From assembly GCA_029378245.1 (NCBI GenBank), contig JARKIF010000023.1:620001-684000 (forward strand): a stretch of DNA of 64,000 nucleotides, read 5' to 3'. Below are positions 41,853 to 54,104 of the stretch, in pieces (the first letter of the stretch is position 1; each line of letters begins with the position of its first letter). Under the pieces are notes generated by a model, which did no database searches, was not told where the DNA came from, and saw nothing but the letters and a program-made list of their open reading frames with translations. Origin of the DNA: Roridomyces roridus. Taxonomy: Eukaryota; Basidiomycota; Agaricomycetes; Agaricales; Mycenaceae. The translations under genes and the position numbers were made by a program.

Positions 41853-43506
41853 ATGTCTGCGCCCACCACGGTCGCGATGCACCGAGCGCTAGCAATCCCT
41901 GAGATCGTCCGAATAATACTCCACTGCGCAGACCATGCGATTCTCCCTCCCCTCGCCCGAACGTGTCGAGCGTTTTGCGACCCAGCTTTGGATCTTCTTT
42001 GGGAGGATAAAGACGGGCTCCGGCATCTACTCAGATGCATGCCCGATGGTCTTTGGGAGCCGGTAGCGCAGGATGACGACGATGAGGACATTTCCGACGA
42101 GCAATTGGTGCGTGTGCTTGATGCCTTTCTGCGAGTTGCTCATCCTTTCGATGTAGTATCTCACCCGACCGGTTGTGCCCGCCGACTGGGATAGGTTTTT
42201 ATTCTATAGTCGGCGCGTCAAGACCTTCACGTTTGATGTCGACTCCGAGATTGCTTATTGTAGCTCCTCCGTGGACATCCTGCGCATCTCCTTCCCTGGA
42301 CCTGTTTTGTTCCCCAACCTCCGGACACTCCTGTGGTTGTCGGGATCGTGTGGCACCATCCGCCACATTCGCCTCTTTCTTGCGCCTCATCTTCGTAAAC
42401 TCGTTTTAGACAGCCTCGACTCCGTGGCCGACCTTTCGGTGCTTCCGACCCTCGTCACGCAGTGTCCGGGACTAGCAGAGGTCGACATTGCGATGCCCGA
42501 CCGGTTACTGAGGTTCCTGGGAAACCTTTACACCTCCGTCGTCAGCCTCCATCGGCTGGTCACGCTCTCAATCCCGTCCATAGACGACAGTGTCTTGGAA
42601 CATCTTTCCCGAATGCCGACCCTGACGTCGTTGACCCTGAAGCGTCAAAATGCTCTCTCAGCGCCTCGGACATCATCCGGAGAAAGCGTGTTCCCCACCC
42701 TACGTTCCCTCACTATTACAACACGCGTCGCGGATGTGCTCCCCACGATCGTCCCTCTACTCACCGAGGCACCGCTCGAGAGCCTTAATATCCAACTTGC
42801 GGCATGCAGGGGTACAGCGACATTCGTCGCCTGGTGCAAAGCTCTGGCCTCGGACTGCGCTTGTGGTCATAACTCACTTCGACATCTTTACCTACGTGAA
42901 GTTGCACCCACAGGCGTACGTATCAGTCTACCTGCGGTATCTCCTGTCGTTCAGGGTGTCCATATTCGGCCACTTTACTCCTTCAAGGAGCTGAAGTCGG
43001 TCTGGCTGTATCCGCCCCGCGGCTTCGACTTGGATGATTCTGCAATGGATGAGCTCGCGCGTGCATGGCCACGACTCGCGCTTCTTGATCTCGGCGGGGA
43101 CAGAGCTTCATCGTCGGGGAGTCCCTCGCATATCACACTCTCAGCCCTGCTCTCCTTCGCTCAGCATTGCCCGCGCTTGTCTAGCCTCCCGCTCAACACT
43201 TCCAGTCAAGCCCCGACGCCGGCGCTTAATCATGGCACCCGGCGCATCCAGCAGGGCCGCCTCCATACCCTGGGCGTGCAATCCTGTCCCTGCAGCGACG
43301 TTTATTGGGTGGCAAAGTTCCTTTCCAGCGTCTTCCCAGCACTGCGCGCAGTTCGCACCGACCTAGACGGACGCTTCTTGGAGGGGCATCTCGCTCTCGG
43401 TGTGCGGAGGCAGAACTGGAAGGACGTCCAGAAGCTACTGCCTCTGTTGAGATCGGTGAGGGAAGAGGAGCAGCAGTGGACCGAATCTTCGGGGCGGAGC
43501 GGTTAG
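41853..43506 (+). CDS. F-box/LRR-like protein
   Basis: Two exons in phase (41853-42107 and 42157-43506) encode 534 residues. The N-terminus MHRALAIPEIVRIILHCADH with LPPLARTCRAFCDPALDLLW is the F-box form common in Agaricomycetes (usually followed by LW and a short intron). The rest is an LRR-like solenoid: HLRKLVLDSL, QCPGLAEVDI, LHRLVTLSIP, MPTLTSLTLK, FPTLRSLTIT, NSLRHLYLREV, WPRLALLDLGG, HCPRLSSLPL, FPALRAVRTDLDG. It ends with a short acidic/basic tail. It would be a substrate receptor of an SCF ubiquitin ligase. No lesion seen. The alternative start at 41757 would add 32 residues. Confidence 0.8.
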
Positions 43507-43988
43507 CAGTGTTGGTGGATCGTACGTTCATTTCAAATTATTTCAATACCTTCGCTTTCCTTCATTGTGCATTGTGGATATCTAGTTCATTTGATTGCTC
43601 CCACCTCTTGGATGGCTGTAAATCCCTTCTCACGTCGGCGGATTGTCCTGTTGCACCTATTGGACTCGACGGACCCCGGAGGTACCCATAATTCATGCCT
43701 TGTGCGCCGTTCTACTCGGACAGAGCGTACATAGTTTAACTTTTGTTCCGGGTTACTTTCTAGAGTACCTCATACATTGTTCTCCAAACCCTTGGTTCCG
43801 CAGCGCAGAGTCATCGGCCTCGGCCACTCGAAAAAATCGTGAATGCCGAGCCCTGCTGCGCGCGTGGACGTGACGTGACATACCTCGTTCACTCGGATAC
43901 CGTTGGCATACTCGGCATATCTTGAGAACACCGGGAATCCAAATTAAATCGATTATTATACTAGGATTACGAGTGAATAGTGAATAAT
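43507..43988. other. intergenic between convergent genes
   Basis: Nothing coding is supported. This is the 3' flank of both neighbours. Confidence 0.4.
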
Positions 43989-45768
43989 TCAAAGTCCCTT
44001 CGGCCCCTTGGTGTGTGCGACATTGAATCTATCACCAGCGGTCAACCAACGGACAATATTCTGAGATCAACCAAAGTAACAGAACTCACCCCGTCGGATC
44101 GTACTTGGCATACGCTGCCTGGAGCAAAGCATAGTTCGGATAACTCGCGAGCACCTCCTGGCTCTCGTGGCATTCGTTCATGTATAGCGGAAGCCCAGGG
44201 CTCGGCGGATTCCTAAGAACACATCAGCAAAGTCCATCGACAAGGGAGCTTGGAACGCAACTGAGAAAGTAGGAGCTCGAATGCATCATTCAGTGCCGCC
44301 GGCCTCGTCGACTCATTGTCAGGGAACACGAGGTTGAAATCGATTGCACCGTAATTGACGCCTGGGTTCCCGATGGCGTTCTCCCCCGACAGACTCGCGG
44401 CCCACTGGGAGAGCGGGATCGGCGAGACGGTAAAAAACGAGCCAATGAGTTGTTCGCTGAATGTCTGCGTGAAGTTGACAAGATTGTTGTAACCATTCAA
44501 GAACGCCGCGCCGGACTCGTCGCCGACAAAAGCGGTAGCGCCGAATTGTTGGCCGTTCGGCCCGTCGTCGCCGGTGATGAGGAAGGTGATGTCGTAGAAG
44601 CTGTAAGTTGAGAAGGTTTGTGAAGTGCTGGGGACGGAGAGCAGTTCGCCGAAGATGCTGGTGGGGAGAGTGGTGCCCTTGTAGAAGAAGTAGCACGCGT
44701 GGGCGGTAGCTGAGGTGGTGTCGCTGGCGCTGACGAGCATGATCCCACCTGGCAGGAATCAATCGGTGTGAAAAACCAACCGCGGAAAACCTACCTGCAT
44801 TGGGATCCGTGGCATCACGAACATAATGCGAGATGGCCGTGAGGAGAGCCGTTGTCGAGGAAGCAGGATACTAGGTGGCGTCCTTCAAAATCAAACATGG
44901 TCCGAATCCCAATTCGACTCACCACGACGAGGCCACCATACCACAGCTTATCGTCCTTCGTCCCGGTGTGCGCGGCGTACAACTCGTAGCGCGTTACAAT
45001 GCCAAACCGATTCGCACCTCCCTTCAGCGCCAGGAACAAATCCGCATACTCGTTCGTGGCAGAAGCAGTTACGAGCTGGCCAGTGACGAGCACGACGTCC
45101 ATCTCCTTGATTCGGTCCGACGCCCAGCCGTAAAGCGGCCCTTCAAAACTGATTCCGCCCCCAAGGAGTAATCCCGACCCGATGACGCTGGGTACGCGTG
45201 TCAGAAAAAATAAAACGCCAGAACGAGTTGAAGTAGCCGACACGTACTTGGCCCTGCCCCATATCGCGGAAACGCCGAAAGACTCAACCGCCTCTTCGAC
45301 GCCGCCGGCAGTCGTGCCAGGCTGCAAAGTAATTGTATCCGTGGTTGAGCTGTAGGATACGGCCGTCATCTCTTCGAACGAGATGAGAACACCGTCGTTG
45401 ATACTGTGGGCTCATCAACGCCGACACCAAACTCAATAGAATAAAACGCCTAACCTATTCCAGCCGATCATGGGACTATGTGCCCCCGCGCGGACCGCAT
45501 AGTCGGACCCGGCGTCAAAAATCTGGGTCATGGCGACCTGAACGTCTGAGGCGCTCGAGGGGTAGACGATACATGTCGGCAAGTCGACGGTGTTGAAGAA
45601 ACTCCAGTATGTGTCTGCCGTGTTATCGTACATCGCTCCTGACGATTGCACCTTTGTCGATCCCAAGGCCTGAAGAATGGCCTGGCACGCTGCGGTTGAG
45701 GCAGCGGAGGCCTGCGCCGAGGCGCTAGCGGCGAAGAGGGACACGAAGGAGACGACGAGAGGCAGCAT
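43989..45768 (-). CDS. secreted FAD-linked oxidase (PCMH-type, berberine-bridge-like)
   Basis: Start at 45768 gives the signal peptide MLPLVVSFVSLFAASASAQA. The FAD-binding PCMH part follows: PTCIVYPSSASDVQVAMTQI, AVRAGAHSPMIGWN, GVLISFEEMTAVSY, ITLQPGTTAGGVEEAV, GSGLLLGGGISFEGPLYGWA, IKEMDVVLVTGQLVTASATN and DLFLALKGGANRFGIVT. The substrate part ends with SPGLPLYMNECHESQEVLAS and YAKYDPTG, an intron, and FNVAHTKGPKGL-stop (43989). The usual bicovalent FAD His/Cys pair is only partly matched (the RAGAHS stretch could supply the His). At least four introns of 45-60 nt are needed. The join at about 44215-44235 is not clean, so a small frame lesion there is possible. Such enzymes oxidise sugars or secondary metabolites outside the cell. 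Confidence 0.75.
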
Positions 45769-45808
45769 GCTGCGGAGTGTTTCTAAGGACCCACACACGA
45801 GCCCCGAG

Positions 45809-45816
45809 TTTATATA
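45809..45816 (-). promoter_or_regulatory. TATA box of the FAD oxidase gene
   Basis: TATATAAA on the minus strand, about 41 bp upstream of the start codon at 45768. Confidence 0.5.
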
Positions 45817-46203
45817 AGAACGGAAACACCGAGGATCGGGTGCCGATTGCCGGGATGCCGACCTCGCGGGACCTCAATTTAGACCATCTGGGATATGGGG
45901 CGCCGAATCCAGGGTGCTGCGATGTCGCGGAATGCAGCGAATGGGTATTCAAAGACTCGAGGCCGTTGGGTGACAGACGAAAAAAGCGAAATCAACCATG
46001 AGGCAATCCGGCCGAAAGAAGTGCCGGTTCCTGCCGCGCTATTAAATCCGTACCTCGTGCTGACTCCCCTGTGGCGCACGCAGCAGGCCCTATGTCCTCA
46101 AGTTCCTGGCATGGCACCAACTTGGCAAGAGTTCTTCGTGGATGTGTACGAGAGAACGTACGTACACCTATCCGTAATTAGAGTATCTCCGCCGCATTGT
46201 GCC

Positions 46204-46542
46204 AGGACCCCCGACGACCCCCTGAGATCCCTGAGCACCGTGCGGGTAAAAATGGCGACCTTTCTGGCCAGATGCCTGATGCCAACCTGTCAAAAAGTTG
46301 GCGGTGTGGGAAAACAAAAACGGGTAAAAACTGACCCATTTTCGTCGACATTTCCGAAAAAGTGCTCCAATCAGACCCATTTTTTGGTAGGGGATGCGGA
46401 CTGGTCTGAAACGTTCAAAACTGCAGTTTGATGGCGAAAATCGGACGTTGATGCCGTCAGAACGGCTAATTGATCGCATCAAAGTGCGGGTAAAAATGGG
46501 GGGTCCCGGCATCAGGCCTCTGAGGGGGTCGTCGGGGGTCCT
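46204..46542. mobile_element. 339 bp hAT-like MITE
   Basis: 8 bp target duplication ATTGTGCC (46196-46203 and 46543-46550). Terminal inverted repeats start AGGACCCCCGACGACCCCCT and extend imperfectly for about 40 bp. The direct phrase GCGGGTAAAAATGG appears near both ends. No coding capacity. Confidence 0.8.
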
Positions 46543-46863
46543 ATTGTGCCCGCCGACTGTATACCCAGGGTCAACTGGGCATGTGAAGTCGATAGCACAC
46601 TAAAGTACGTTGTCGGATTTTCTTGCCTCGAAACGCTCCGTCCGCTTCCGTCCGACATCACACGTGGACATCCGAGTCTTCCTCCGTCGCGACTGGTTCG
46701 CTGCGTTGAACTGCAGAGAATCAATATTGACACTGGTGGCTCCTCGACAAGCAAGTAGCGCGGTCAATTTCGGAAATTCCTTCCCGGTATGAACGTTTGA
46801 ACCTGGACCCCTACGGAATTGCTCGGCTGCATATACGTTTTTGCATCCCCGTAGACATATGTA

Positions 46864-48151
46864 CACCGCCAAAGTGCCGTCAGGCCGCACCCAGCCGGCG
46901 CGCCCATGCGAACACCAGATGATCCTTATCCTGGATGCAGCCGGAGACCGGCTGGGCTCCAGCTGAGTGGTCCAGCCACTATTCGCAGCTGATAGCCGCC
47001 TGGCCATCCATGCCGGTTGGCATGGGTGTGTCCAGCTGGAAGACTGTATTTATTTATTTCGATATTTCGAGTCCTGGGCAACAAAATGATACTTCTTGGG
47101 CTTTTCCTTCATTTCTTGCTAATCCCAAGAGCCAAAAAAAAATCAGAATGGGCTTACCCTGAAGGAGACGAGGACTTGAAAAGAGTTGCTAAGTCCATTG
47201 CCGAGGGCCGGAGATCTCAAAACCGCGTTGCCGTAAGTTAACGATCACATTCATCACTCCACACTCCACCCGGCGCTGATTCGGCTCCATGGTAACCCGT
47301 TGTTTTATAAAATGGCGTGATTTCGGAGTCATCCCCGTTTCTTTCTTCTCTTCCCCCACCTTCCCTCCTCTGTCCTCCGACTTTCAGCGATCACGAGTCC
47401 TCGCAGCGGTCACCTCAAGACATCCAATCCTTCAAACCCTTTCCTCTTCAAGCGGCATCAAGTCATAATCCTCCATGTCTGCAAGTCTCAAGACACAAGG
47501 CTCAAAGCCGATCTCGCCTATACTTGGAACTCCTTCCCTGCGGGTCTCGCTGTCCAAGCCATCGTCGGCTCCTCTCAAGACCCTCAAATGATCTGCCGTT
47601 CAAAATTCCAAGCCTCAATGTCACTCGCCCGTTCAAAGCCTCGGTTAGCCCCGTCAAATGCCATTGTCCACCGGCGCCCTCATTCGTCTTTCCCCTCCTT
47701 CCTTGAAGCTCCCCGTGTCCCGTATCAATGCCTATCAATGCCTCTCCACTCTTGCATTCTGTGTCCCTTTCTGGTCTTCAATTTTGCTCTCAACTCCGCT
47801 TTCATCCAGCCCGCCATCTTTTCTCGTACTTACTACTGTGTTTAATGCATTTTTTTCTCTACATCCATGTCCTGTAATGTATCTCTGTGCAATCAATTCC
47901 CTTTCTATCTTATGTTTTTTTTTGAGTGCGATGAACATGCTGAGTGGTTGACAACAGTGATTAGCGACTGACGCAGCAGCTTGTGGTCAGCTACTCTGAC
48001 CAGCTGGTGCCCATAAGAGCTGGTCCCACCCTGGATCCATTGAAGATGAAACCTGGCGTCCATGTTGCCACCAGCCGGATGCCATTCGTCAGCTACATGT
48101 GGTTTACATCTCACGTCCAGCTGCTGGTCAGCTGGCTGCACTCTGGCGGTG
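46864..48151. mobile_element. TA-flanked 1.3 kb non-autonomous TIR element, copy A
   Basis: Ends CACCGCCAAAGTGC...GCACTCTGGCGGTG, flanked by TA (46862-46863, 48152-48153). About 200 bp at each end is packed with CAGCTGG/CCGGCTG motifs. The middle (47060-47900) is collinear with copy B at 52701-53930, including GCCGTAAGTTAACGATCAC and CACTCCACCCGGCGCTGATT. No gene recognised. Confidence 0.75.
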
Positions 48152-49607
48152 TAGGTGGTCAGTGACACCGATTACCCCGTGCATCTTCCTTGCCGAAATG
48201 AAGTTCTACATGCGCAATGTCCGCGCCCGTCCGGGGCGTCACTTGGAAAATATGAATATCCTGTGCGGGCGCAGCTGGCTAGCTCACACTGATCACTCGC
48301 CGGTGCATTGGGGCATATCAAAATGGTCAACCGCGAGCAGCTACGTGGCACCGCACCCCGGGAGTCCTAGTCAACCCTGAGCTGCATTCTGTCGTACTAA
48401 CCCATTAAATTACCGTTCCAATACGAAGCGGCTCCGGGTCTAGAACCACCTGCCAGTGGGCGAGCGTGTCGGATTCACTCTCGAGCAGCTAATGCAATGA
48501 TAGTGCTTTGCGTTTCCAACTACCCTCACGAGAAGCCCTTGTATGCAAACTCTGAGGCAGGATCCAGAGAACCCGTTCAATCCGGGTTGGGGTAATTCAT
48601 CGGCCAGACGCGAGTTTTTTTGATCAACCCATGTAAATCACGGCCTCTTCCCATTGGATGGCCTCAACCTCTGCGGGCAATGTCCGAAAACGCGGCTGGT
48701 CTACACACACAGGAGTCTGATGAGGAGTCCCATGGTTATCCAGAATCACCTCCGTTCGATTCGGGGTTGGGTACTCTGCGACTTCCAAGATATCGCCTAC
48801 TCTGTCAAGAGGAGGGTTCTGTGGGGCTGAAATCCCATCATTCAGCCAATGAGATCACTACCAATCCATGCATGACTCAATGGTGATTATGCCACTAGTA
48901 CTCACACCATCACAGAACAGCATCATGCATCATGCCGACAGGCCACATGAAAAATGATCCATCAGCGGAGCTATAAATGCACGCCGGCAGTGCATCGGCA
49001 GTGGTTCCTGAGTTGATGCAGGCCACCCAGAGTAGGGGAACGGTGCTTGCACCGCTATGGATTTTTTCATGCGAGACTGTCGGCTATCCGGCATCGAGGA
49101 AGAAAAGGTCAAAGGAAGTCGATTGGTGGTCCGTCATCTAACATATTTCGACTCCTCCTGTCCTTAGGGTTTTCTTTGAACCACAACTCACGCGCCGCGA
49201 CATTGCATGTTTGTACGGTAGGTGGTATCGTAGTCTGTCTACGAGAGCTTGATACACCCTTATGCATTCGACATGCGGGCAGTATCTTGGTAGGCGCACG
49301 CCCGTTCGACTCGGAGTGCCCTGGTCATTCCACATTCTTCCCTCAGCTTTTTTTCATCCCTTTCCGATCCACCCAATTCCCTGACGCAAGGTAGACTCAC
49401 ATTTAGCTGCAGACGACTCATCATCCGAGTCCGTACAGCTTCAACGAGCAATCACAAGGTATCATAGTTTTGAACCAGGAACCTCGTACACAGTCTTTGT
49501 GCAGCCAAGCTACTTACTTACGCTCGCGACCAAGTACTGTCTGTATTGGATACCCTCAGCAAGAGGTCGACGTCGCACCGAGGCCTTCACTGGGGGGTAT
49601 GTGGGTG
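48152..49607. other. intergenic, no supported gene
   Basis: No continuous frame or motif recognised on either strand. Possibly older transposon remnants. Confidence 0.35.
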
Positions 49608-50022
49608 CAGTGATGGCCCTAAGGCCTTAATTATGGACCCTCAGAATAGTTAAGGCCTTAGGCCTTAGGTTAAGGGCTGAGGCCTTAGGCAGCCTCAGCC
49701 CTTAGACCCCCAAAAAGGAAATTATTTCTCGTCAGTGGGGAGACCAACCGAACCATTCGGGGGACAACTGGTGAGCTGCAACTTAGGAACTGTACCCTCT
49801 GGAAGCTATAGACACTGTGCATATCATGACCAGCAACTTTCATATACCTGACATGCAGTGCCGGGCGTAGGCCGGATTTTGATCAATCAAATTTGATCCC
49901 ATCGGTACGCCTCAGGCCTTAGGTTGAGAAGGAGGCTCCAGCCTAAGGCTTAGCCTCAGGTCTTAATTAAGGCCTAAGGCCTTAGGACGAACCTCAGGCC
50001 TTAGGCCTTGGGGCCAACACTG
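49608..50022. mobile_element. 415 bp hAT-like MITE rich in AAGGCCTTAG
   Basis: 8 bp target duplication TGTGGGTG (49600-49607 and 50023-50030). Termini CAGTGATGGCCCTAAGGCC and (inverted) CAGTGTTGGCCCCAAGGCC; CAGTG is the classic hAT start. Both flanks inside contain many copies of the palindromic AAGGCCTTAG, likely subterminal transposase-binding repeats. Confidence 0.85.
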
Positions 50023-50456
50023 TGTGGGTGTGTATATATATGTACCCAGGATCACGTCCGCTCGAGTCGGGTTGGTATTGTGGGAACTCCTCCATTTATG
50101 TGCATGCCCGGCGAGTCAGCATCGAAAAAAAGGGCAAGGGAAGGCTCAGACATAATCCTCACGTTCCTTTACGTTCAAGCCTCCACTCTCAGGCGCTTAT
50201 GTACTCGCGAGGCGGCTCTACATAAAAGCGACATGGAAGAGAAAAAGGAATGCCACCGAATCGTTATTAGAGCGTACAACTAGTATCTATCCAGCCCCTC
50301 AAGCATGGGCCACAATCGTCGGTTGCCCCGCCAGATGCCCCTCTGGCAAATTATTCAACTTATCCTCCTCCTTATCTAAATTATGCACATGCAGCCAGAA
50401 CAGGACTCCTGCAATACCCGCCAACACAGCCATACTACCATAATTCCACACCAACA

Positions 50457-53400
50457 TAGTCTCTCGTAGACAGACACTTCATCAGATCACCTCGTACCTC
50501 GGTGTGATGAAGTCTGTTGCTAAGCGCAGGGGTCCGATCAGGGTATTCCCTTATTACCAATCTTTTCGTGGCTGTGCTAGACACCTCCCATTCCTCCTCG
50601 CTCGCCACGCGTTTTCTCAGCCTCTGCACCTTCCCTGGCCCCCAAACTCAACCAGCGCACGACCCAATACGTGAAAAATGGAATCTGACCAAACTCGCTG
50701 CCATCGAACAAATCGAGACAGCTCATCGCCGCCTCCCTTCCCTCGCTCGCTGGCAACGCCTCATCTCATCCTCAGCCCAACCTCTCGCCCTCGACACTCC
50801 TCGAGACATGGATCCATGTCTTAAGGACTCATTCCGACCCACTCGCGGCGCAGCCTGCTAGACGCCGAGCACACCACTACGTCCCGCACACATACTCGGG
50901 CTCCATTCGACCAGAATACCCCACGTCTGGAGCTTGGGACGTCGGACAAGAGTCGATGGGCTGTCGATGAGCTTCAGTGGGCTGGCCCGGTGCTTCTGGG
51001 CCGCTCACACCGATGTGCGTCGCTCCTTCTTTGTTTTCTGTCAGTCTCATCTCACGCAGACGAGCGCGCTCCATACCACGACTTCCCAAAGGCATTCCCT
51101 CTTCCACATACTACATACATCGATCTATCGAGCTCTGGGCTTGCTCGTCGCAGCATTTCGCCACTCCCAACCTCAGTAGGCGGTGATACGCCTGCAATAT
51201 GAACACGCTAGGAATACGTGAAATTTCGCGATTTCTCTTATAACCAACAGTAGTATCATCTCACGAGAGCGCTAGTGCTGAGCCCAGAGGCAGCTAGTAG
51301 GATTACAATGCATGGTGTACTGTACGGGTCGAAGGGGAACCTAAGATGACCGACGGACCCACTCCGAAACACGTAGGAGTTCGTGCTAGTCCTCTTACCA
51401 ATGGGAATATCTTATAACCTAGTCGTTGAGCTCTGGTTCAATCCGATGGTTACAAGGGAATTAGCAGCAATTGGGAATAAGCGGATGGTTGAGTCATCGA
51501 TCACGATCGAGGCCTCAGTTGGAGTCATTACCAACCGGAACGATGGCGCCGGAAGACCGTGTGCCTGGTCCGTGATATCGGAACACGGGAGCACTCTGGA
51601 ATCACTACTTGCGAGCTTCGGAATAGTGTCTTTAATGACGGGATACCCAAGATGTGGGTATCGAATTAAAGCTACGGACCAGTACTATCCGGTCCTGGAA
51701 CGATAGTGCAGAAGACAGAAGATGGGAATAATGGAACTCGACTTCCGACCCTTGGCATCAGCCTTACCAACCTGAAACATGATGGATCGACGGCTGACTG
51801 AGCTTGGGATGGTGCGAGGATGGCGCCATCCAACCTGTAGACCAATGAAATAGCAAGGATACCCTAATGGATAGTGGCTTCTTAAAGTTTGTACTAGTTG
51901 GAATCATATTATTTTGAATCGGAATCGTCGTCATCGTTGAAACCAAATCGTCGTACTCGCCTCAATCAAGAATCTATTAAGCAATCAGTCAAGTCAAGTC
52001 GTTGGAACATCGTCGTATTTGGCTAGGGAATCTCAGTACCAGTCGGGAAGAAGAGTAGAATCGAGTTGCGAAGTTTCGGAATAAGGAATACGATCGGTGT
52101 TTGACCACCAACCCACCTACTACATCAATCTTATCAACTACAGCTGAGAAGCTATACAATCTACCAAAAGGGTTGCTTGTTCCAGTCTCGACTGAACCTA
52201 ATACCCGTCCCTTGGAAATACCACTTTCCTTCGGAATAAACTTATTACTTTCTCCCTCCACAACCTACTACCTGTATAAGGACCTGTATTGGGACTTTTA
52301 CTCGTCTGAACACTCGATTGAATACACTCGCTACGAGCTCGTGTCTGTGTTGGTTATCTAAATAAGCTACTTGCTTATTCCTGTGTACCACCGTATACGA
52401 TACAGTGGTTTTGGGTTTCTCCCTTGGGTTTAGAGCACATTCGTCAGCGGCCTCGGTCGTCTACTTATGGGTGGCATCGGGTTGCCGTGTAACAGACGGA
52501 ACAGGCAGTGGCGGGTGGGATAGAATGCAAGGGAGATGCACTGCACCTTGCATTCACTGGACTTGCGGGGTCCCGCGGTGTTGGACCAGGGAAGGGAAGT
52601 CGACTGGGACACGCAACATTGTTCTTAGGCTTGTTCATGAACTTCCCGGGGCTCATACCTCTTTTTCTTTTGAGTCTTTTGTTGCCTCACACATGTACCT
52701 ACACCGCCAAAGTGCCGTCAGCCCGAAGCCAGCCGGCACGCCCATGTGAACACCGGATGATCCGTATCCTGGGTGCAGCCGGACACCGGCTGGGTTCCAG
52801 CTGAGTGATCCAGCCACGGTTCCCAGCTGACAGTCGGCTGGCCATCCATGCCGACCGGCATGGGTGTCTCCAGCTGGAAGTCTCAATTTGGATATCTTGA
52901 GTCCGCTGGGTCCGGAGCAACGGAGTGGAATTTTTTGGTTGTGGTGCGGCTCTTCAGCGAAAAAAATCTCAGACTATGCTTACCCTGAGGGAGACGAGGG
53001 TTGCGGTCGACTTGAAAAAAGAATTACAAAGTCCATTGCCGACGCACGGATATCTCATACCGCGTTGCCGTAAGTTAACGATCACCTTCATCACTCCACA
53101 CTCCACCCGGCGCTGATTCGGCTCCATGGTAACCGTAAGCCATTTAATAAATGGCGTGATTTCGGAGTCACTCCTCCGCTCCGTCTCCTTTCCCCCACAT
53201 CCTCTCTGTCTCCCGTCCTCCAATCCTCCCGCGCACGGGCGGTCACCTCAAGCCCTTCAAGCCGCTCATCCATAGCCCTTCAAGCCCCTTCAAGTCGCGT
53301 TCCTCAACATCTGTGACAAGTCCGAAGACAGAAGACGAGCCCCAAAGCCTATCTGGCAAACCTGGAAGCGCTTTTCTGCGAGTCTCGCCTCGCCGTCTCT

Positions 53401-54104
53401 TTTCAAGACCCTCAATGGATTTGCCCCATTCAATGCCTCCAGTGATTTGCCCCCATGAACGCCCAACATGCTACGACTACACATCAACCCGTATCTATTC
53501 CTTTCATGCGCTCCCCGTGTCACCGCGCCGACGTTCATCAACCCTCGTGTCTTGCTCGTCGCCCTCAATATCATTATTCACTCGGCTTTCATCTCCGTCA
53601 AGTCTTCTTGATGGCCCATTGTTTCATCTGTTGCCTTCGCGTCTACTTCGTATCATGTATTTCTGTAGAATGGATTGACCTTCTTTGATATCTCTTTTTT
53701 TAAGTGCGATGAGCATGTTTCGACCGGCCTCGACAGGGATCACCGGCTGAAGTAGCAGCTTGCAGTCAGCCTCACAGACCAGCTGGCACCCATGAAAGCT
53801 GGGTCCAGCCTGGGCCCATTGAAGATGAGACCTGGCATCTATCCTGCCACCAGCCGGATGCCATTCGTCAGCGACATGTGGCCCACATATCACGACCAGC
53901 TGCTGGTCAGCTGGGCGCACTCTGGCGGTGTACCCTACAAATGCACATCTGGCCCTGGAATGATTTTTTGACTACTCCCAAAAAATGAAAACTGAGGCGT
54001 GGATCGAACGCGCGCACGGTAAATGAGTCCCGTGATACACAGCCACCAAAAGATTGGTAATAACTCGATACCCTCAACGGACCCCCGCGCTCCGATCAGG
54101 ACTA
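50457..54104. mobile_element. 3.65 kb TIR element in the last exon of the transporter gene
   Basis: The 9 bp ACACCAACA is duplicated at 50448-50456 and 54105-54113. Both ends start TAGTC when read inward. An imperfect 53 bp inverted repeat (50524-50576 against 54038-54090) includes TTATTACCAATCTTTT. The left end carries an extra small hairpin (CACTTCATC...GATGAAGT). The inside holds the nested TA-flanked copy B and 2.2 kb without a recognised gene; an exon-like piece near 51060-51200 is unassigned. The superfamily is not determined; 9 bp would suit MULE-type integration. Confidence 0.65.
52701..53930. mobile_element. TA-flanked 1.2 kb non-autonomous TIR element, copy B (nested)
   Basis: Same ends as copy A (CACCGCCAAAGTGC...GCACTCTGGCGGTG) with TA at 52699-52700 and 53931-53932. 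Collinear with copy A but clearly diverged, with indels in the middle. Nested inside the 3.65 kb element, so it arrived later. Confidence 0.75.

Noticed and set aside
42199..42390. Minus-strand open frames under the F-box/LRR gene
   Set aside because: Shadows of a clear two-exon plus-strand gene with LRR-like periodicity.
51880..52413. Solo LTR of a retrotransposon
   Set aside because: The stretch looks LTR-like (TATA-like and polyadenylation-like phrases near its end), but I found no matching TG...CA ends with a 5 bp target duplication.
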